Notes under the pieces: model-generated
Told to the model about the DNA's origin: nothing
Database searches by the model: none
What the model saw: only the letters and a program-made list of their open reading frames with translations
Translations under genes and position numbers: made by a program
NCBI GenBank assembly: GCA_002778195.1
Contig: PCDI01000001.1
Span: forward strand, 3,559,869 to 3,623,868
Reading direction: 5' to 3'
DNA: 64,000 bases
From: Raffaelea ambrosiae
Taxonomy: Eukaryota > Ascomycota > Sordariomycetes > Ophiostomatales > Ophiostomataceae
Shown: positions 9,171-21,334 of the stretch, piece by piece
Layout of the letters: each line of letters opens with the position of its first letter
Position numbering within the stretch: position 1 is the stretch's first letter

Positions 9171-11768
9171 TCAGGCGGTGTCAACTATCTGTGTTCCAAA
9201 GAGCCCAAACATGCGCTGCCATTGGCGTCGTGGGGCAGCCTCGTCGTCGTCGTCGTCTTCATCGGATTCTTGGTGCTTGTTTGAAGCCGTCGGCGGCCAC
9301 ACCCGCACGCCGTATTGCTGCAAGCAGCATACAAACGGCTTGTTCTTGACCTTTTGCATAATTTGGCTCGTCACTGATTGTGCTGCTGCCGATGGTTGTG
9401 CTGTTGCCGCCGGCTGTGCTGTTGCCGACAATGGTGCCGTTGCCGATGGTAGTGCTGTTGCCGCTGCGGTCGAGCTCGCTGTCTGCGACCCAACACCTGC
9501 TTGTCCTCTCGACTGGTCAGAAGGTTCGTCGTCGTCTGAATCCGGTGGTGCTGGATACGCCCGCAAATTTGTCGCCGCTTGGTCCTTGGCCCTGGCTGCA
9601 CGGGCCAGCCGCTCCGTCTCTTTCTTGCGCTCGGCATCTTCCCGCTCCTGCTGCTCTCGTCGTTCCTGCTCCTGCTTCTGCTTCTGCTTCTGTAGGGCTG
9701 CGGCCGCCTGAGCGGCTTTTTTGCGTGCCTGGCGTTCTGCCTGCAGTGCTTGCATTTTCTTCTCTGCCAAGTCTCCCCACAGTATAAACATCTTCTCGCG
9801 CAGCATCCCCAGCACGTCCTCGTTCTTGCGCAGCTCGCATGCGTCTAGTCCCACCAGCATCTGCGCCTCAGAGTTGTCCACAGTAGCCCAGATGCGTGCC
9901 CGTTCCGCTTTCTGCGGGCCATCGCTGGTCTGTGTGGATGTCGGCGTCAACGGTGTCGCGTCCTCCAGCAGCAGGGCAAACCGCCACTCCCAGACCCGCT
10001 CGCCGGCGAGCGAGTCGAGCGTGCCAGCAGGCCCCTGCTCCTCTTCAGATGACGACGAGTGATCAGCGTTCGCTTCGTCGCCGTTGTCCGACAGCATGTC
10101 GTACTCTGTCGGCCGTCGTCCCACGGCAAAGTCTTCCAGGTGGGCAGGCATAAAATCCACAACACGGACCTGGGCACGGAATCTGCTGTTCACAAACGGC
10201 AACTGCACCCGCACCGTTTTCTTCCCGTCATCGAGTGGCATGTCGTGGTAGACCGGCTCGAGGACAGACGACAACTGCGTCAGCCCCTGGTTGTTGTGAT
10301 CTGAAATGATGTATGTGTTGAGCTGGTTCCTTGCTGGCACCTTGCCTTTCGTTTTTGGCTCCTGGTCCGCATTCTCTGCGCCGTTCTTGAGCAGCCTTGC
10401 GCGCTTTCGCCGCATTTTGGCTTTGTCTGCGTTGCTTCCGTTGCCGAGTCTGTCGACAGACCCTTGCTTGCGTTTCTTTTTGAGAAGCGACTTGTTTTGT
10501 CTCTCGTAGTCCCGCTTGCGTCGGACGGCATCCTTGAGCCGCGGGTCGATGCGCTCTGGCTCGTCGCTGGACCACTCAACCAAGCTAACTCGCAGAGGGC
10601 TGCCATAAGCAATGTCTTCACGCAGGAACCCTTCCAAAGCAGCCCCGTTCTGTCCCATCTTGATATAGACGTTTTCAAGCTCCACCCAGCTGCCGGCTTT
10701 CACATGAGAGCGGATAAAGCTTGCGTGCGGCTCGTAGCAGGTGATTCGCATACTCAATTTCCCGTACGGCCCTGTCCAATTGTCCAGCGTTTTGCGCGAA
10801 GGTCCAGTGTACTTGGTAATGTAGCCGAACTGGTCTCCGGCCTGCATGCCATTTCTGACTGCCATCCCGGGACGCGGAAAGTCGTTGAACCCCTGGTTTT
10901 CGGAAAAATCCGTCACCCATATGGACACAGACTCGCCGTTTCCGTACGGATTGCCCACTACCATGACAATCAGGTTGCGGAACTGGTCCGATGCCACATC
11001 TTTCAGTGAGCTGAACTTATCCATCACATTCAGGGACTGCATTGTCTTAGCTTGGAACTCGATCACGGTGGGAACTAGTTCTTTGTCGACACTGTGGTAT
11101 AGCCACGAGACAAACTCGCTCTCCTGTAATGTTGGATCGGAATGTCTTTCATTTGTTTTTGAGGGGATCCAGGCACACATGGCCGAGTCTGGCGGTCTTG
11201 GAATCTTCGCTGCTGTGAAGACATGCACCGCGGTTTGGAAATTCGTTATAAGTGATGATTCACCGCGCCAGTGTTGGACCTGGGTGCCCATTGGATCCCA
11301 AGTTAGCCGGTCACCATCCACAGACCCTGTGATGGATGTCCCTTGCCTGGGCGTGGACCTACCTTGGCTGCCTGTAGCAGAACGACATCGCCCGGCCCAA
11401 CTGACGGCATCTTCTCCTTACGAGTAAAAATATGTATCGCGAGATAGCGGTATTCAGCTTCCAGAGACTTGTCGTACAGCTTGATAGTCATTTTGTAGTC
11501 TGCCACGGCCACCAACATCTTAGCCAAACACCGCTTACTATGGAAGCTGGTACTTCTGCCACGTACCTGTGCCATTGGACTGGATCGGCAGTTGGCTGTC
11601 CTTGACAAGACCTATGACACGAACAAATCGTCCAGGATAGACTTTCCCGTCGAGAATGTCTATCATCGCTGTGTGGCCCTTGGGAAGAGGCCGGTCGCCA
11701 TTGCTCTGTCCTAGCCCAGAGGCGCCTGCTCCCGCAGCCTCGGGATTGGAGCTGGGCAGAACTGGCAT
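9171..11768 (-). CDS. Protection of telomeres protein Pot1, three exons
   Basis: Binds the single-stranded G-rich telomere overhang as a shelterin subunit in the nucleus. Exons are 11567-11768, 11363-11499 and 9171-11279. Introns of 67 and 83 nt have donors GTACGT and GTAGGT and acceptors GGCAG and CCCAG. The junctions rebuild QSNGTDYKMTIKLYD and VVLLQAAKVQHWRG, both typical of OB fold 1 (about residues 35-165). OB fold 2 covers about 210-345 (LIVMVVGNPYGNG). Length is 815 residues, well above the roughly 555 of fission yeast Pot1. The extra length is a basic linker (about 365-420), an acidic patch, a charged Gln/Glu/Lys/Arg coiled coil (about 615-700) and a low-complexity Ala/Gln tail with an Asp/Glu run. 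The frame is open upstream to a TGA near 11991 but lacks another ATG, so the start is 11768. Met35 (11666) is an alternative. Divergent from importin alpha. Confidence 0.9.
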
Positions 11769-12684
11769 GGCGGTTTGCTGTATCGCGGGTTGTGCTGTGT
11801 GCTTGACAGTGGCCTCTGCACCCGTCAATGGCCTTTGAATGGCATCTGTCGTTGCTGGGCGGCGAGAGTTGGCGGCCCTAGCAGTGTACGGTGTAAGCTG
11901 TGTGGGTTTGCCACGAGAAACGCGTCCAGACCCACCGCGACAAATAGTCGCGATGACCGCTGTGGTTGGAACACTCGAAGACACGTGATCATTGAGTCAG
12001 CACAGACGGCAGGCGCAGCCGCGGCTGGGGAGCCAGCCCACCATTGCTGCCTTGCGTCCTCAGGCCGCCAACGTAGGCTGCTGGCGCTTCCACCCCACCG
12101 ACGATGCCCCACATGTCACACAGAATTTGACAGCGACACTGTGTTGGCTGCACCCTGGGCTGTTGGCTCGCACAGTGGGTATTCAGGCAGGACCCCGCAC
12201 GGCCAGACTGGGTTTGGCGGGTTGCCCCTTCCTCCACCCATTGTCGACGACGAAAAGCGCCCTTTCCTCTTTCCGCCTTTTTTTCATCAAACAACAATAA
12301 CGTTACTAACTTTTTTTTCCTCTTTTCCTTCGCCCCTTCTGAACTTTTTTTCTTCCCTCTTCCCTCTTCCCTCTTTTCTCCCCCCTTTCTCGTCGCTTCA
12401 TCAACCGAGGAAAACCAAACCCTTCAACGAGGCCTCTCTCGAGCACACCCTCCCGATCTCTGCTTAATCCACGCGTCAGTTTCTTCTGGCCCCTACGCAG
12501 ACCCTAGTGCTCGTAAACAATCGACGTGTTTTTTTTTTCTCTTTTCTTTGGCGCGGGGTTATTTATTGCCATCTCACCTGCTCGCCGCTCATCTTCTATC
12601 TCTCTCCTTTTGGGGCGCCTACAAACTCACATCTTTTCTTCTCTCGACCCGGTTCCCACGTGAAGACGGTCTTCTCCCACAACC
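11769..12684. promoter_or_regulatory. Divergent promoter region POT1 / importin alpha
   Basis: A bidirectional intergenic stretch of 916 bases. The importin side (about 12297-12670) is strongly CT-rich on the plus strand with many T4-T9 runs, a common feature of highly expressed fungal promoters and leaders. Short frames near POT1 are not conserved. No TATA box is evident. Confidence 0.5.
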
Positions 12685-14641
12685 ATGGCTGAACGGTACA
12701 TTCCAGAGCATCGGCGGACGCAGTTCAAGGCGAAGAACACGTTCAAGCCCGAGGAGCTGCGTCGTCGGCGCGAGGAGCAGCAGGTGGAAATCCGCAAGGC
12801 GAAGCGCGAGGAGAACCTGGCCAAGCGTCGTGGTCTCGGCACAGGTGATGCGCGTCCTGGTGCGTCTCTGGGTGCTGCCCCGGATAGCGACGATGACACC
12901 CCGCCGACAGAATCACAGGTACGTTTGCATATCGACAGTTTCTTGCCTCGTCTTATTCGTCTACGTCTATCCCATGTCCATACCTACGACTATGCATCGG
13001 ATGCTTTGTTTCTTCAACGCCATATCCTTTTTTATTTTTTATTTTTGGCAGCTTCGCTCCTCACTTTTCTTGCCCCTCTTTTTCTCGTCCAAATGTGAAA
13101 ACTCATTTTGCTGACATCCACACTCTCTTTCTAGCTGAATGAGGACCTGCCGCAGATGGTCCAGGGCGTCTTTTCCGACCAAATCGAACTCCAGATCCAA
13201 GCCACGACCAAGTTCAGAAAGCTTCTGTCCAAGGAGCGCAACCCGCCGATCGAGGAAGTCATCAAGACTGGTGTCGTCAGCCGATTCGTCGAGTTCCTGC
13301 GCTCGCCGCACACCCTGGTGCAGTTCGAGGCTGCCTGGGCTCTCACCAACATTGCCAGCGGCTCGGCGACGCAGACACAGGTTGTTATCGAAGCTGGTGC
13401 TGTTCCCATCTTTGTTGAGTTGCTCTCCAGCCCCGAGCCGGATGTCCGTGAGCAGGCCGTCTGGGCTCTGGGCAACATTGCCGGCGACAGCCCGCAATGC
13501 CGTGACTATGTCCTTAGCTGTGGTGCTCTGAAGCCGCTGCTTAACCTGCTCGGCGACAGCCGCAAGCTTAGCATGCTGCGCAATGCTACGTGGACCCTGA
13601 GCAACTTCTGCCGCGGCAAGACCCCGCAGCCCGACTGGAATACTGTAAGATGGCCGCTCTTGCTACCCCTTCGCGCTTTGTTTCTTTTGCGTCCTCTTCT
13701 CCTTTTAGACAAGATGCTAATGTCCTTTGCAGATCCAACCTGCCCTGCCGGTTCTTTCCAAGCTGGTCTACAGCCTCGACGACGAAGTGCTTATCGACGC
13801 TTGCTGGGCCATTTCCTACCTGTCCGACGGTTCGAATGACAAGATCCAGGCTGTTATCGAGGCCGGGATCCCCCGACGACTGGTCGAGCTGCTCATGCAT
13901 GCTTCCACGTCCGTGCAGACTCCGGCGCTGCGCTCCGTTGGCAACATTGTCACCGGCGACGACATCCAGACACAGGTCGTCATCAACTGCGGTGCCCTGA
14001 CCTGCCTTCTGTCACTGCTGAGCTCTAACAAGGACGGCATTCGGAAGGAGGCCTGCTGGACCATTTCGAACATCACTGCTGGCAACTCGGCACAGATCCA
14101 GAGTGTCATCGATGCGAATATCATCCCGCCCCTCATCCATCTGCTGTCGAACGGCGACCTGAAGACTCGCAAGGAGGCTTGCTGGGCGATCAGCAACGCC
14201 ACATCGGGTGGTCTGCAGAAGCCGGATCAGATCCGCTACCTGGTGGCTCAGGGCTGCACCAAGCCGCTGTGCGACCTGCTTGCGTGCCCCGACAACAAGA
14301 TTATCCAGGTTGCGCTGGACGGCCTCGAGAATATCCTGAAGGTTGGCGAGCTCGACAAGCACGCTGCTGGCGAAGGAGAGTCTATCAACGCGTACGCCCT
14401 GTTTATTGAGGAGTGCGGCGGAATGGAGAAGATTCACGACTGCCAGACCAACGCCAACGAGGAGATTTACATGAAGGCCTACAACATCATCGAGAAGTAC
14501 TTCTCTGACGAGGACGAGGGTGCCGATGACGGCATGGACCACGTGCAGGGCCCGAACGGCACTTTCGGCTTCGGCACTGCCAACGGCGCCAACCAGGGTG
14601 GATTCAACTTTGCCAACGGCTCCGATTCCATGGACATGTAA
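12685..14641 (+). CDS. Importin subunit alpha (karyopherin alpha), three exons
   Basis: The adaptor that binds classical nuclear localisation signals and hands cargo to importin beta for import through the nuclear pore. Exons are 12685-12918, 13135-13644 and 13733-14641, all joined in phase 0. Introns are 216 and 88 nt, with GTACGT and GTAAGA donors. The product is 550 residues, the normal family length. Residues 1-60 form the basic importin-beta-binding domain (RRRREEQQVEIRKAKREE). An acidic linker follows, then ten armadillo repeats with the Trp/Asn cargo-binding ladder visible in AAWALTNIASG, AVWALGNIAGD, ATWTLSNFCRG, ACWAISYLSDG, ACWTISNITAG and ACWAISNATSG. The C-terminus is acidic and ends in DSMDM. 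The start follows CACAACC. It is divergent from POT1 and convergent with the helicase gene. Confidence 0.96.
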
Positions 14642-15039
14642 AGCAGGAGACCATTCTGCCTTCCGGTCTATCCTCCAGCAGTGTCGCGACCACTTCCTGC
14701 GGCAACCTTGCGCACGCCTCCGACACAGCACCGTGTTTCTTCCGCCTCTGGACATTGTGTTTGAATACCGAAGCGTGCCTGCGAACCACCCTCGATCATT
14801 CTGCAACACAACCAATGCATACAAGCAACACTCCACAAACACACAAGACACATCACTTGCACTACCCCAGCCCCCTGTCACCATACCCATACCCACAGTT
14901 CACGACACATCACCAAACATCATCACTAGTGGACCGGCGTTCTATCCTATTTATTGTTTTTTTTTTTAGTTGCTAATCATTTCTTTGGCGAAACTGGGGC
15001 ACATTGGGATGCCCCAGCCGCAAAGTATTTACGGGTCCT

Positions 15040-15066
15040 ATGGTAGCTTGAAAGCTCCAACCCTAT
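15040..15066. repeat. 27-bp direct repeat with palindromic core, copy 1
   Basis: Copy 1 of a 27-bp element, repeated at 15188-15214 with one mismatch (position 11, G here and T there). Its core AGCTTGAAAGCT is a one-mismatch palindrome. Confidence 0.85.
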
Positions 15067-15187
15067 GCGAGATGGATGAGCGGACCTGTTGGACGAAGCC
15101 TTTTTCTTATCTATGACTTACGTTGCAGGATCCGAGAGGGGATTAAACTGAAGATACAGAGAGGAAGCAAAGATATCCAGGGTCTGA

Positions 15188-15214
15188 ATGGTAGCTTTAA
15201 AGCTCCAACCCTAT
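15188..15214. repeat. 27-bp direct repeat with palindromic core, copy 2
   Basis: Copy 2, 148 bases from copy 1 start to start. The core AGCTTTAAAGCT at 15193-15204 is a perfect 12-bp palindrome, followed by CCAACCCTAT in both copies. Confidence 0.85.
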
Positions 15215-15498
15215 TTTACAGTACATCGAGAATCAGGAAAGGCGAGAGGCGACCACCCTTGGATGACTTCGTCACCGGTTGCAGAGCAAAGACATTGCAG
15301 GCAGAACCAGAAACGGATTCTGGAAAGAGCAAAGAGCAACAACCAACGGCGACCTACGAAGGAGACAAGGGCAGGACCGAGGAAGACGAAACCACACAAA
15401 CTCTGGCTGACGAAGCCTAGAGGGAGAGCTGGACTGTCATAGCTAGTGCATGACGCAGCTCCTTGGGAGCACAGGCAACCTCCACAAACACAACCCCC

Positions 15499-15499
15499 N
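15499..15499. other. Undetermined base (N) in a C homopolymer
   Basis: The only non-ACGT symbol I noticed, in a run of about 16 C. It marks a sequencing or assembly uncertainty. The true run length may differ. Confidence 0.95.
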
Positions 15500-15999
15500 C
15501 CCCCCCCCCTTTCTTCCTTCCCTATCGAGATCTTGGAGAGTTTTGTTTGTATCTGAGCTGAGACCAGCGGACCAAGTGGCCATTGCTGGTAAGGTCTGGA
15601 TGCATACTAGAAATCAACTTCTCAGGATGTGGCGGCCGATGTGGACGGAAGACGAACGACGAAACCACTTGACGGTGACAACAACAAAAGCACATTGTCA
15701 GAAACTTCTATTTGTTTTTTCTTGCTCTAGGCTTTGTTTGTGTACCTTGAGAACACCCTCCCCCTTATTCACAACACAAAATTCCCCAGAAAGAAATAAA
15801 AACCCAATCTCCCAAATGTGTCCAAATGATGAATGACCACATGTGAATACGTGTCCAAAGCCGTAAATAGCGACGTCTATTGCAAGTCTATGTATGGTTT
15901 TGTCAATCCTCCCCCCACCGCGACCATGGCTTACATAGTACATGTATAAAAGAACCACGTTACTCTATAAAAAGACGTCCATGCCCCAATAGGGTCTCG

Positions 16000-18900
16000 T
16001 TAAGCATCCAATCCGTCCAGCTCGATCAGCTTGATCACGGCCTTGATGACGTCCCGGTCGACGGCATCAGCCGAGGCTTTACTGGATGCTGCCGCTGCTG
16101 ATGAGGATGGAACGTTGTTGTTGTTGTCGGCGTTGTTATCGTCGGCATCTTCGCGCCCGATTCTCCTTGCTATCAGCCGGTCCACCATGCCGCGCAGACG
16201 CGACACCAGCACGCCAATCCGGGCCCAGCCGCGCAGGCGCAGCCAGCCGTCAACCACGAGACCACGGCCGAGCGTGTCGAGTTCAATGTCGCCAGCAAAC
16301 ATGAGTAGTGTATACGCGTTGAATGCTGGGGGTTGTGTTAGCGGGAGCGCACGAGTCTTTTACCGAAAAAACAGCATGAAAAAAGAAAAAAGAAAAAAAA
16401 AAGAAAAGAAAAGGTATGAAACGTACGAGTCAAATCACGGACAAACACTTTGGACGTGGCAATGAGACTAAAGTAGGAGAGGAAGGCGGCCTTGCCCCCG
16501 AAGCCTTGCTGGGAAAACAGAGTGCTGCTCGGATGCACAAAGACCCGGCCGTGGTCCTGGTTGAAGTAGCGAATGGTCCGGGCCTCCGGGTCCAGGGCCA
16601 CGGTGCCCGACACGCTCGCGGCAAACTTTTGGTCCGGCAGCTGGATGCGGGCAATCTGCGGCGCGAATGCGGCTGCGGTGACGGCGCGGAGAAGGGGGTA
16701 GTTGGGGTCGTTGTCGGAAGACGAACCAAAAGAGGACGACGTCGAGGACCGGGGGGTGATGCCCAGCTCGGCCAGCGACGAGTACAGCTGCGACCGTGTC
16801 GAGGTAATGTCGGCGAGGGTGTGCAGCGACAGGAAATAGTCGTCGCAAAAGGCTTTGACGACCTTGTGGTAGGGGTTGCCACGGCCGTCGCGTGCGACCA
16901 GGTCGTCCCAGCGCAGGACGGCGCGCAGGTCCGTCAGCAGGTCGCCGTCGCCGCTGGTGCCGGCAAAGACCATGCGGGCCTCCTTGGCCTGCTCGCGCTT
17001 GTCGGGCGGCGACACAAAGGGTGTGCCCTTGCCGGCGCTCAGAATGGCCGCCATGGTGACGCACTCGTGCAGACACCCAAACAGGGCGCCCAGGACCATC
17101 AGCTTGCCGCACCGCAGGTCGGCCGGGATGGCGGCCAGCTGGCGGCCCAGGGCCGTCAGCGCGTCGCCGTCCAGCACGCCCATGCGCCGCAGCAGCGTCA
17201 GGGCGCCGTCCACGGCGGCCACCTCGGGCGGCGTCGGGGCGCGCCCCAGAAAGGCGGCCACGTCCACCACGCCCATGGCACGCACGGACAGACACAGCTG
17301 CTCCAGGGGCACGCGGCGCATCTCGGGCTCCGGCCGCTCGGCCATCTGCGTCTCCTCCAGGTTGCGCGTGTACAGCTTGTAGCACTTGCCGGCGCACACA
17401 CGGCCGGCACGGCCACGGCGCTGCTTGCAGGCCGCGCGCGACGCCCAGGCCTCCTCCAGCTTGCGCATGTTGGTCTGGGCATCGAAGCTCGTCTCTTTCA
17501 CGCGGCCCGTGTCGATGACGGCCACAATGTCGTCGATCGTGATGGACGTCTCGGCCACGTTGGTGGCCACCACCACCTTGCGGCGGCCGGGCGGCGGCGC
17601 GACAAAGACACGGCGCTGCTCGCGCGTCTCCAGCGAGGCGTGCAGCGGCAGCACGTGCAGCGACTTGCTGCTGTCGCCGCGCTGCAGGAGGCCGCACACC
17701 TGGTTGATCTCGGCCACGCCGGGCATGAACACCAGGATGCCGCCCGTCTGGCCCATCATGGTCAGCTCCTCGTCGATGGCGCGCGCCGTGTCGGCCACGA
17801 GGCCGTAGTTGAGGCGGCCGCCCAGCTTCTGGATCGCCTTGGCCACCGGGTCGACCAGGTTCCCGTCCTTGTCGCGGCCGGGCGGACCGCTCTCGAGGCC
17901 GAAGTTGGTGGCCCGGATGACGTCATCGAGGTAGAAGTCGTCCACGGGGAAGGTGCGACCGGCAATTTCGACGGCGCCCACAGTCAGGCCCTCGCTGGCA
18001 AAGTAGTCGTGGAACGTCGACGCGTCGAGCGTGGCGCTCATCAGCACCAGCTTGAGCCCCTGGCCGCGCTGGCGCAGCACGTCGCGCAGGATGCACAGCA
18101 AGAAGTCCGTGTCCAGGCTGCGCTCGTGCACCTCGTCGATCACCACGTGGCTGACGTCGGCCAGCGCCGCCACCACATCCTCTGTGCGGCCGCCCGACAC
18201 CTGCAGGCGCCGCAGCAGCACACCCGTCGTGACAAACGTGATGCGCGTGCCGCCCTGCCGGCTGGTCTTGCTCTCGCCGCGGATGACGTAGCCCACCTCG
18301 TCGCCCAGCGCCGTGCAGCGCTCCTCGCTGACGCGGTCGGCCAGGCCGAGCGCCGAGATCCGCCGCGGCTGCGTGACGATAATGTTGGCCGCCTGGCCGA
18401 GCCCGCGGCTGTACAGGTCGTCGAGCACGAACTGCACCGACTGGGTGGACTTGCCGGAGCCCGTCTCGCCCGATATGATGGTCACCTGGTTGGCGCTGAC
18501 CGTGTCCACGACGGCCTCGCGCACCTCCCAGGCCGGCAGTTTCCGGCGCTGCGCCAGCATCTTCTGGAACGCGGGCGCGTCCTGGCGCCGCTGCCAGGCC
18601 TGCCGGCTGCGGTCGTCGACCTTCCATTCGATCGGCCGGGGATGCCGCGGTCCTCGCTTGCCTTGTCGCCGTCTCTTTCCCGAGGATGCCGCGCCGTCTG
18701 CCGCCTCCTCGGATTCCTCCGAGGCCGAAGAGGCCGCCGCGGCAATGTCGCGCAGGGCCCCCGGCCGCTCGATCATGCCGTTGATGTGCTGCTGCACCCA
18801 GTCGACCACAAAGTAGATCTTCATCTCCTCGCCCTGCAGCGACTCGCGCACGTACGTGACTGTCTTGCGGATGATGCTCAGCCGGATATAGGCCGGGAGC

Positions 18901-20753
18901 TGCTTGGCCACAACGGCCACCAGCACAGACGCCGGGTAGTTGGGCGATCGCCGGAATTGCAGGGCGGTGTCGACGTCGTGCTGGCCGCCATTGATGACGC
19001 CCGTCAGCTTGACCTCGCACAGGTCTTTGGACGGCCGGCTGTACTGGGTGCTGCCAAAGACGGACTCGAGAGTGGCGAGCTCGGCCTCCCAGCACTCTTC
19101 GGGGGAGTCGTAGGATGGCGTGGTGTTGTGCTGCTGGCTGCTGGCCACATCCTTGCCAAGAAGAATCGTCTGCAGAGCCTCGGCCGCTTTGCTCTCGTCG
19201 CCTCCACTGGCATCGTACACCTTGCGGCACAGGTCGGCCGAATAGCCGGACTGGGCCAGCCTCTGAATGGCCGATTCGCGGCGTAAATCGGTGGCCACGA
19301 CGGACACGCCGGCCGAGTAGCTCTCGGGGAGTGCCCACCGCGGCAGGTCGTCCTCCGGCACATGCACCAGCAGCCACTCGAGTGTCTCTTCGCGGTCTTT
19401 GCACACGGCAACCGCCTCCTCGACGTGGCTGCGGCGGAAGTCCAGCTGGCTGAGCTCGTCGATGACCTTGGCGCGCGTGGCAGGCGGCATGTCGATGCCG
19501 TTGGGATTCCACACAGAATCGCGTCGCAGCAGGTCTTCCAGTATGGCGCGGGTCTTGTTGCCCATCTCGATCTTGGGCACGTGCATCCAGCCACGCAGCG
19601 GGTTGACGCTGGCACCCGCGTTGCCGGAACCGCCTCCGGAGCCTTTGCTTCCCGAACCACCGCCACCACCGCCGCCGCCGCCTCCGCCGCCTCTTCCTCC
19701 TCCTCCTCCTCCTCCTATGTTGCGCAAGGCCACCAGACCAGTCGCTCCAGGCATGCTGGCGGCCTTTTCACGCGCTGCTTGCTGCTCTTTTCTCTTCTTC
19801 TCGGCAGCTGCTTTGGCCAGTTCGCGTTCCCGCAGCGCCGTGAAAGGATCCGCCTCATACATCCAGGCCTTGCCCTCCTTGACGTCCTGCGCCTTGAGCT
19901 CGCCAAACTCGCGCCACAGGCTCTTGTAGTCGGGCGGCAGCATCATCTGCATGTTCTTCATGCTGCACACGCGGAAAAGCCCGTACGTGGCGGCAAAGTG
20001 GCGCGCCTCGAGGGCCGTTGGCTTGACGGCAAGATGCACATGGCTGGGCGGCAGCTTGAACGGATCCAGCTTGGTGATCTCGCCGGTCTTGTTGTTCTTG
20101 GCGCTCAACGAGACAAAAGCAGAGTAGCCCTCCTTGACTTTGCGCTGGACAGTGGGGAGTGGTTAGCATCTGGTATGGAAGCCGAGTTTGGGTCTCCGAG
20201 GGACACGTGCGACAAGGACATGTAGGCACATGCACACTGATGTCCGCACATGCCTATGCCTATGCCATACCTATGTTGCACATGGAGCCGCATACTTCAC
20301 GCCATGAGACGATGCGGTCGCATCAAAGAGACTCACCATGTCGTAGTCGGGCCGCTCCCATTTCTGCTTCTGGCAGTGCTCCGACAGCAGGTTGACGGGC
20401 AGCTTGCCCGTCCAGGAGGCACCGCCGATGATCTGTTTGACGGTGGGCTTGGGCGGTCCATCTGCCGCAGGTGCCTCTCCGGGCTTGGAAGACCCCCCTG
20501 CCGCATTGCCTGCTCCGCCCGCACCACCTCCTCCTCCGCCTCCGCGCCGGTTGCCACGCCCGGCTGTCTCCTTGGTCGAGTTGGTAAAGACGATGAAGTC
20601 GCTGTCTGGCGGCGCCGCCGACCCCGCAGTTGAGCTGCTGCCCTTCTTCTTCGAAGACGACGAGCTGCCTGTCCCTCCTCCCTTGGAGGCTGACGCCGCC
20701 GTCGTCGGCGTGCTGGCGCCGCTGGCCTTCCCCTTGCCCTTCTTTGGCGGCAT
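16000..20753 (-). CDS. DExH-box ATP-dependent RNA helicase with UBA-like and RWD domains (YLR419W/DHX29/DHX57 group), three exons
   Basis: Probably an RNA-dependent ATPase acting on translation or ribosome-associated RNA, by analogy with DHX29. Exons are 20337-20753, 16427-20144 and 16000-16325; introns are 192 and 101 nt. The first junction joins WERPDYDM to RKVKEGYSAFVSLSAKN. The second joins VRDLT to PFNAYTLLMFAGD, completing the OB-fold end. The product is 1486 residues. In order: a low-complexity N-terminus, a Gly-only tract (about 280-305), a UBA-like domain (about 425-467), an RWD domain (about 485-620), helicase motif I GETGSGKST (about 694), DEVH box (about 809), SAT (about 841) and motif VI QRRGRAGR (about 1049). 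HA2 and the C-terminal OB fold follow. The last ~60 residues have an Asn/Asp run and a Ser/Ala run. Neither long half contains an internal stop. Divergent from HNT3. Confidence 0.92.
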
Positions 20754-21334
20754 GCCGTTGCCCTCACACTCTCACTCTCTTGGCACAGCTAAGAGGCTTG
20801 CAGCATCAGTCCGGGGGAGGATGAGCCTGCAAATAATGGGCAATTTGCTTTCGCCGGCGTGTTGCAAAGTTCCCTTGTGCGTAGATTGATCACCTTAAAA
20901 AAAGGGCACCGTTTTTGGTAATGAATTTTTGCCCATTCGCTCTTTCCTGATTTGGCGGCCTGGATTTCGGGGGTTTTTTTTCGTTTTTTTTTTTTTTTTA
21001 AACTCTCTCTCCCTTTGAGGCAGTCGTTTTGCGACAGGTGTTTTGTTCTGGCCAGCCGCACGCACCAATTACAGCGAGTCAGGGGAGTGGCTGCTGGACA
21101 GACCGGCGTTAAGTGCTGTAACTAGTGAGGCGTCGATCAATCTGTGGCGGGTGTGCTAGAACCAGGCAGGCAGCAACACCAGTAAATAATAAGCTCGGAT
21201 GACTCCGTCGGCGTCCAGGGCCGCTGCCGGCACACGACACCTTCCCCTTCGAGAGCTGCTGATGGTCACTGGCTAACTATCAAAAGAGAACATCTCAGCA
21301 CACAGCTGCTAACTAACTACACCCACCCACAGCC
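20754..21334. promoter_or_regulatory. Divergent promoter region, helicase / HNT3
   Basis: 581 bases separating two start codons. It has a T-rich tract at 20974-21000 and a CCAAT pentamer at 21065-21069 that could bind the CCAAT complex. No other motif stands out. Confidence 0.45.

Larger units (their letters stand above)
14642..15999. other. Convergent intergenic region, importin alpha / helicase
   Basis: 1358 bases between two stop codons. It contains a 27-bp direct repeat with a palindromic core (15040-15066 and 15188-15214, listed separately), a C homopolymer interrupted by an undetermined base at 15499, and AATAAA-like A-rich words near 15795. No supported gene. The short frames at 15076-15420 have no recognisable similarity. 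Confidence 0.55.

Noticed and set aside
16416..19286. 956-codon plus-strand frame opposite the helicase
   Set aside because: Antisense shadow of a strongly supported helicase with all motifs in order.
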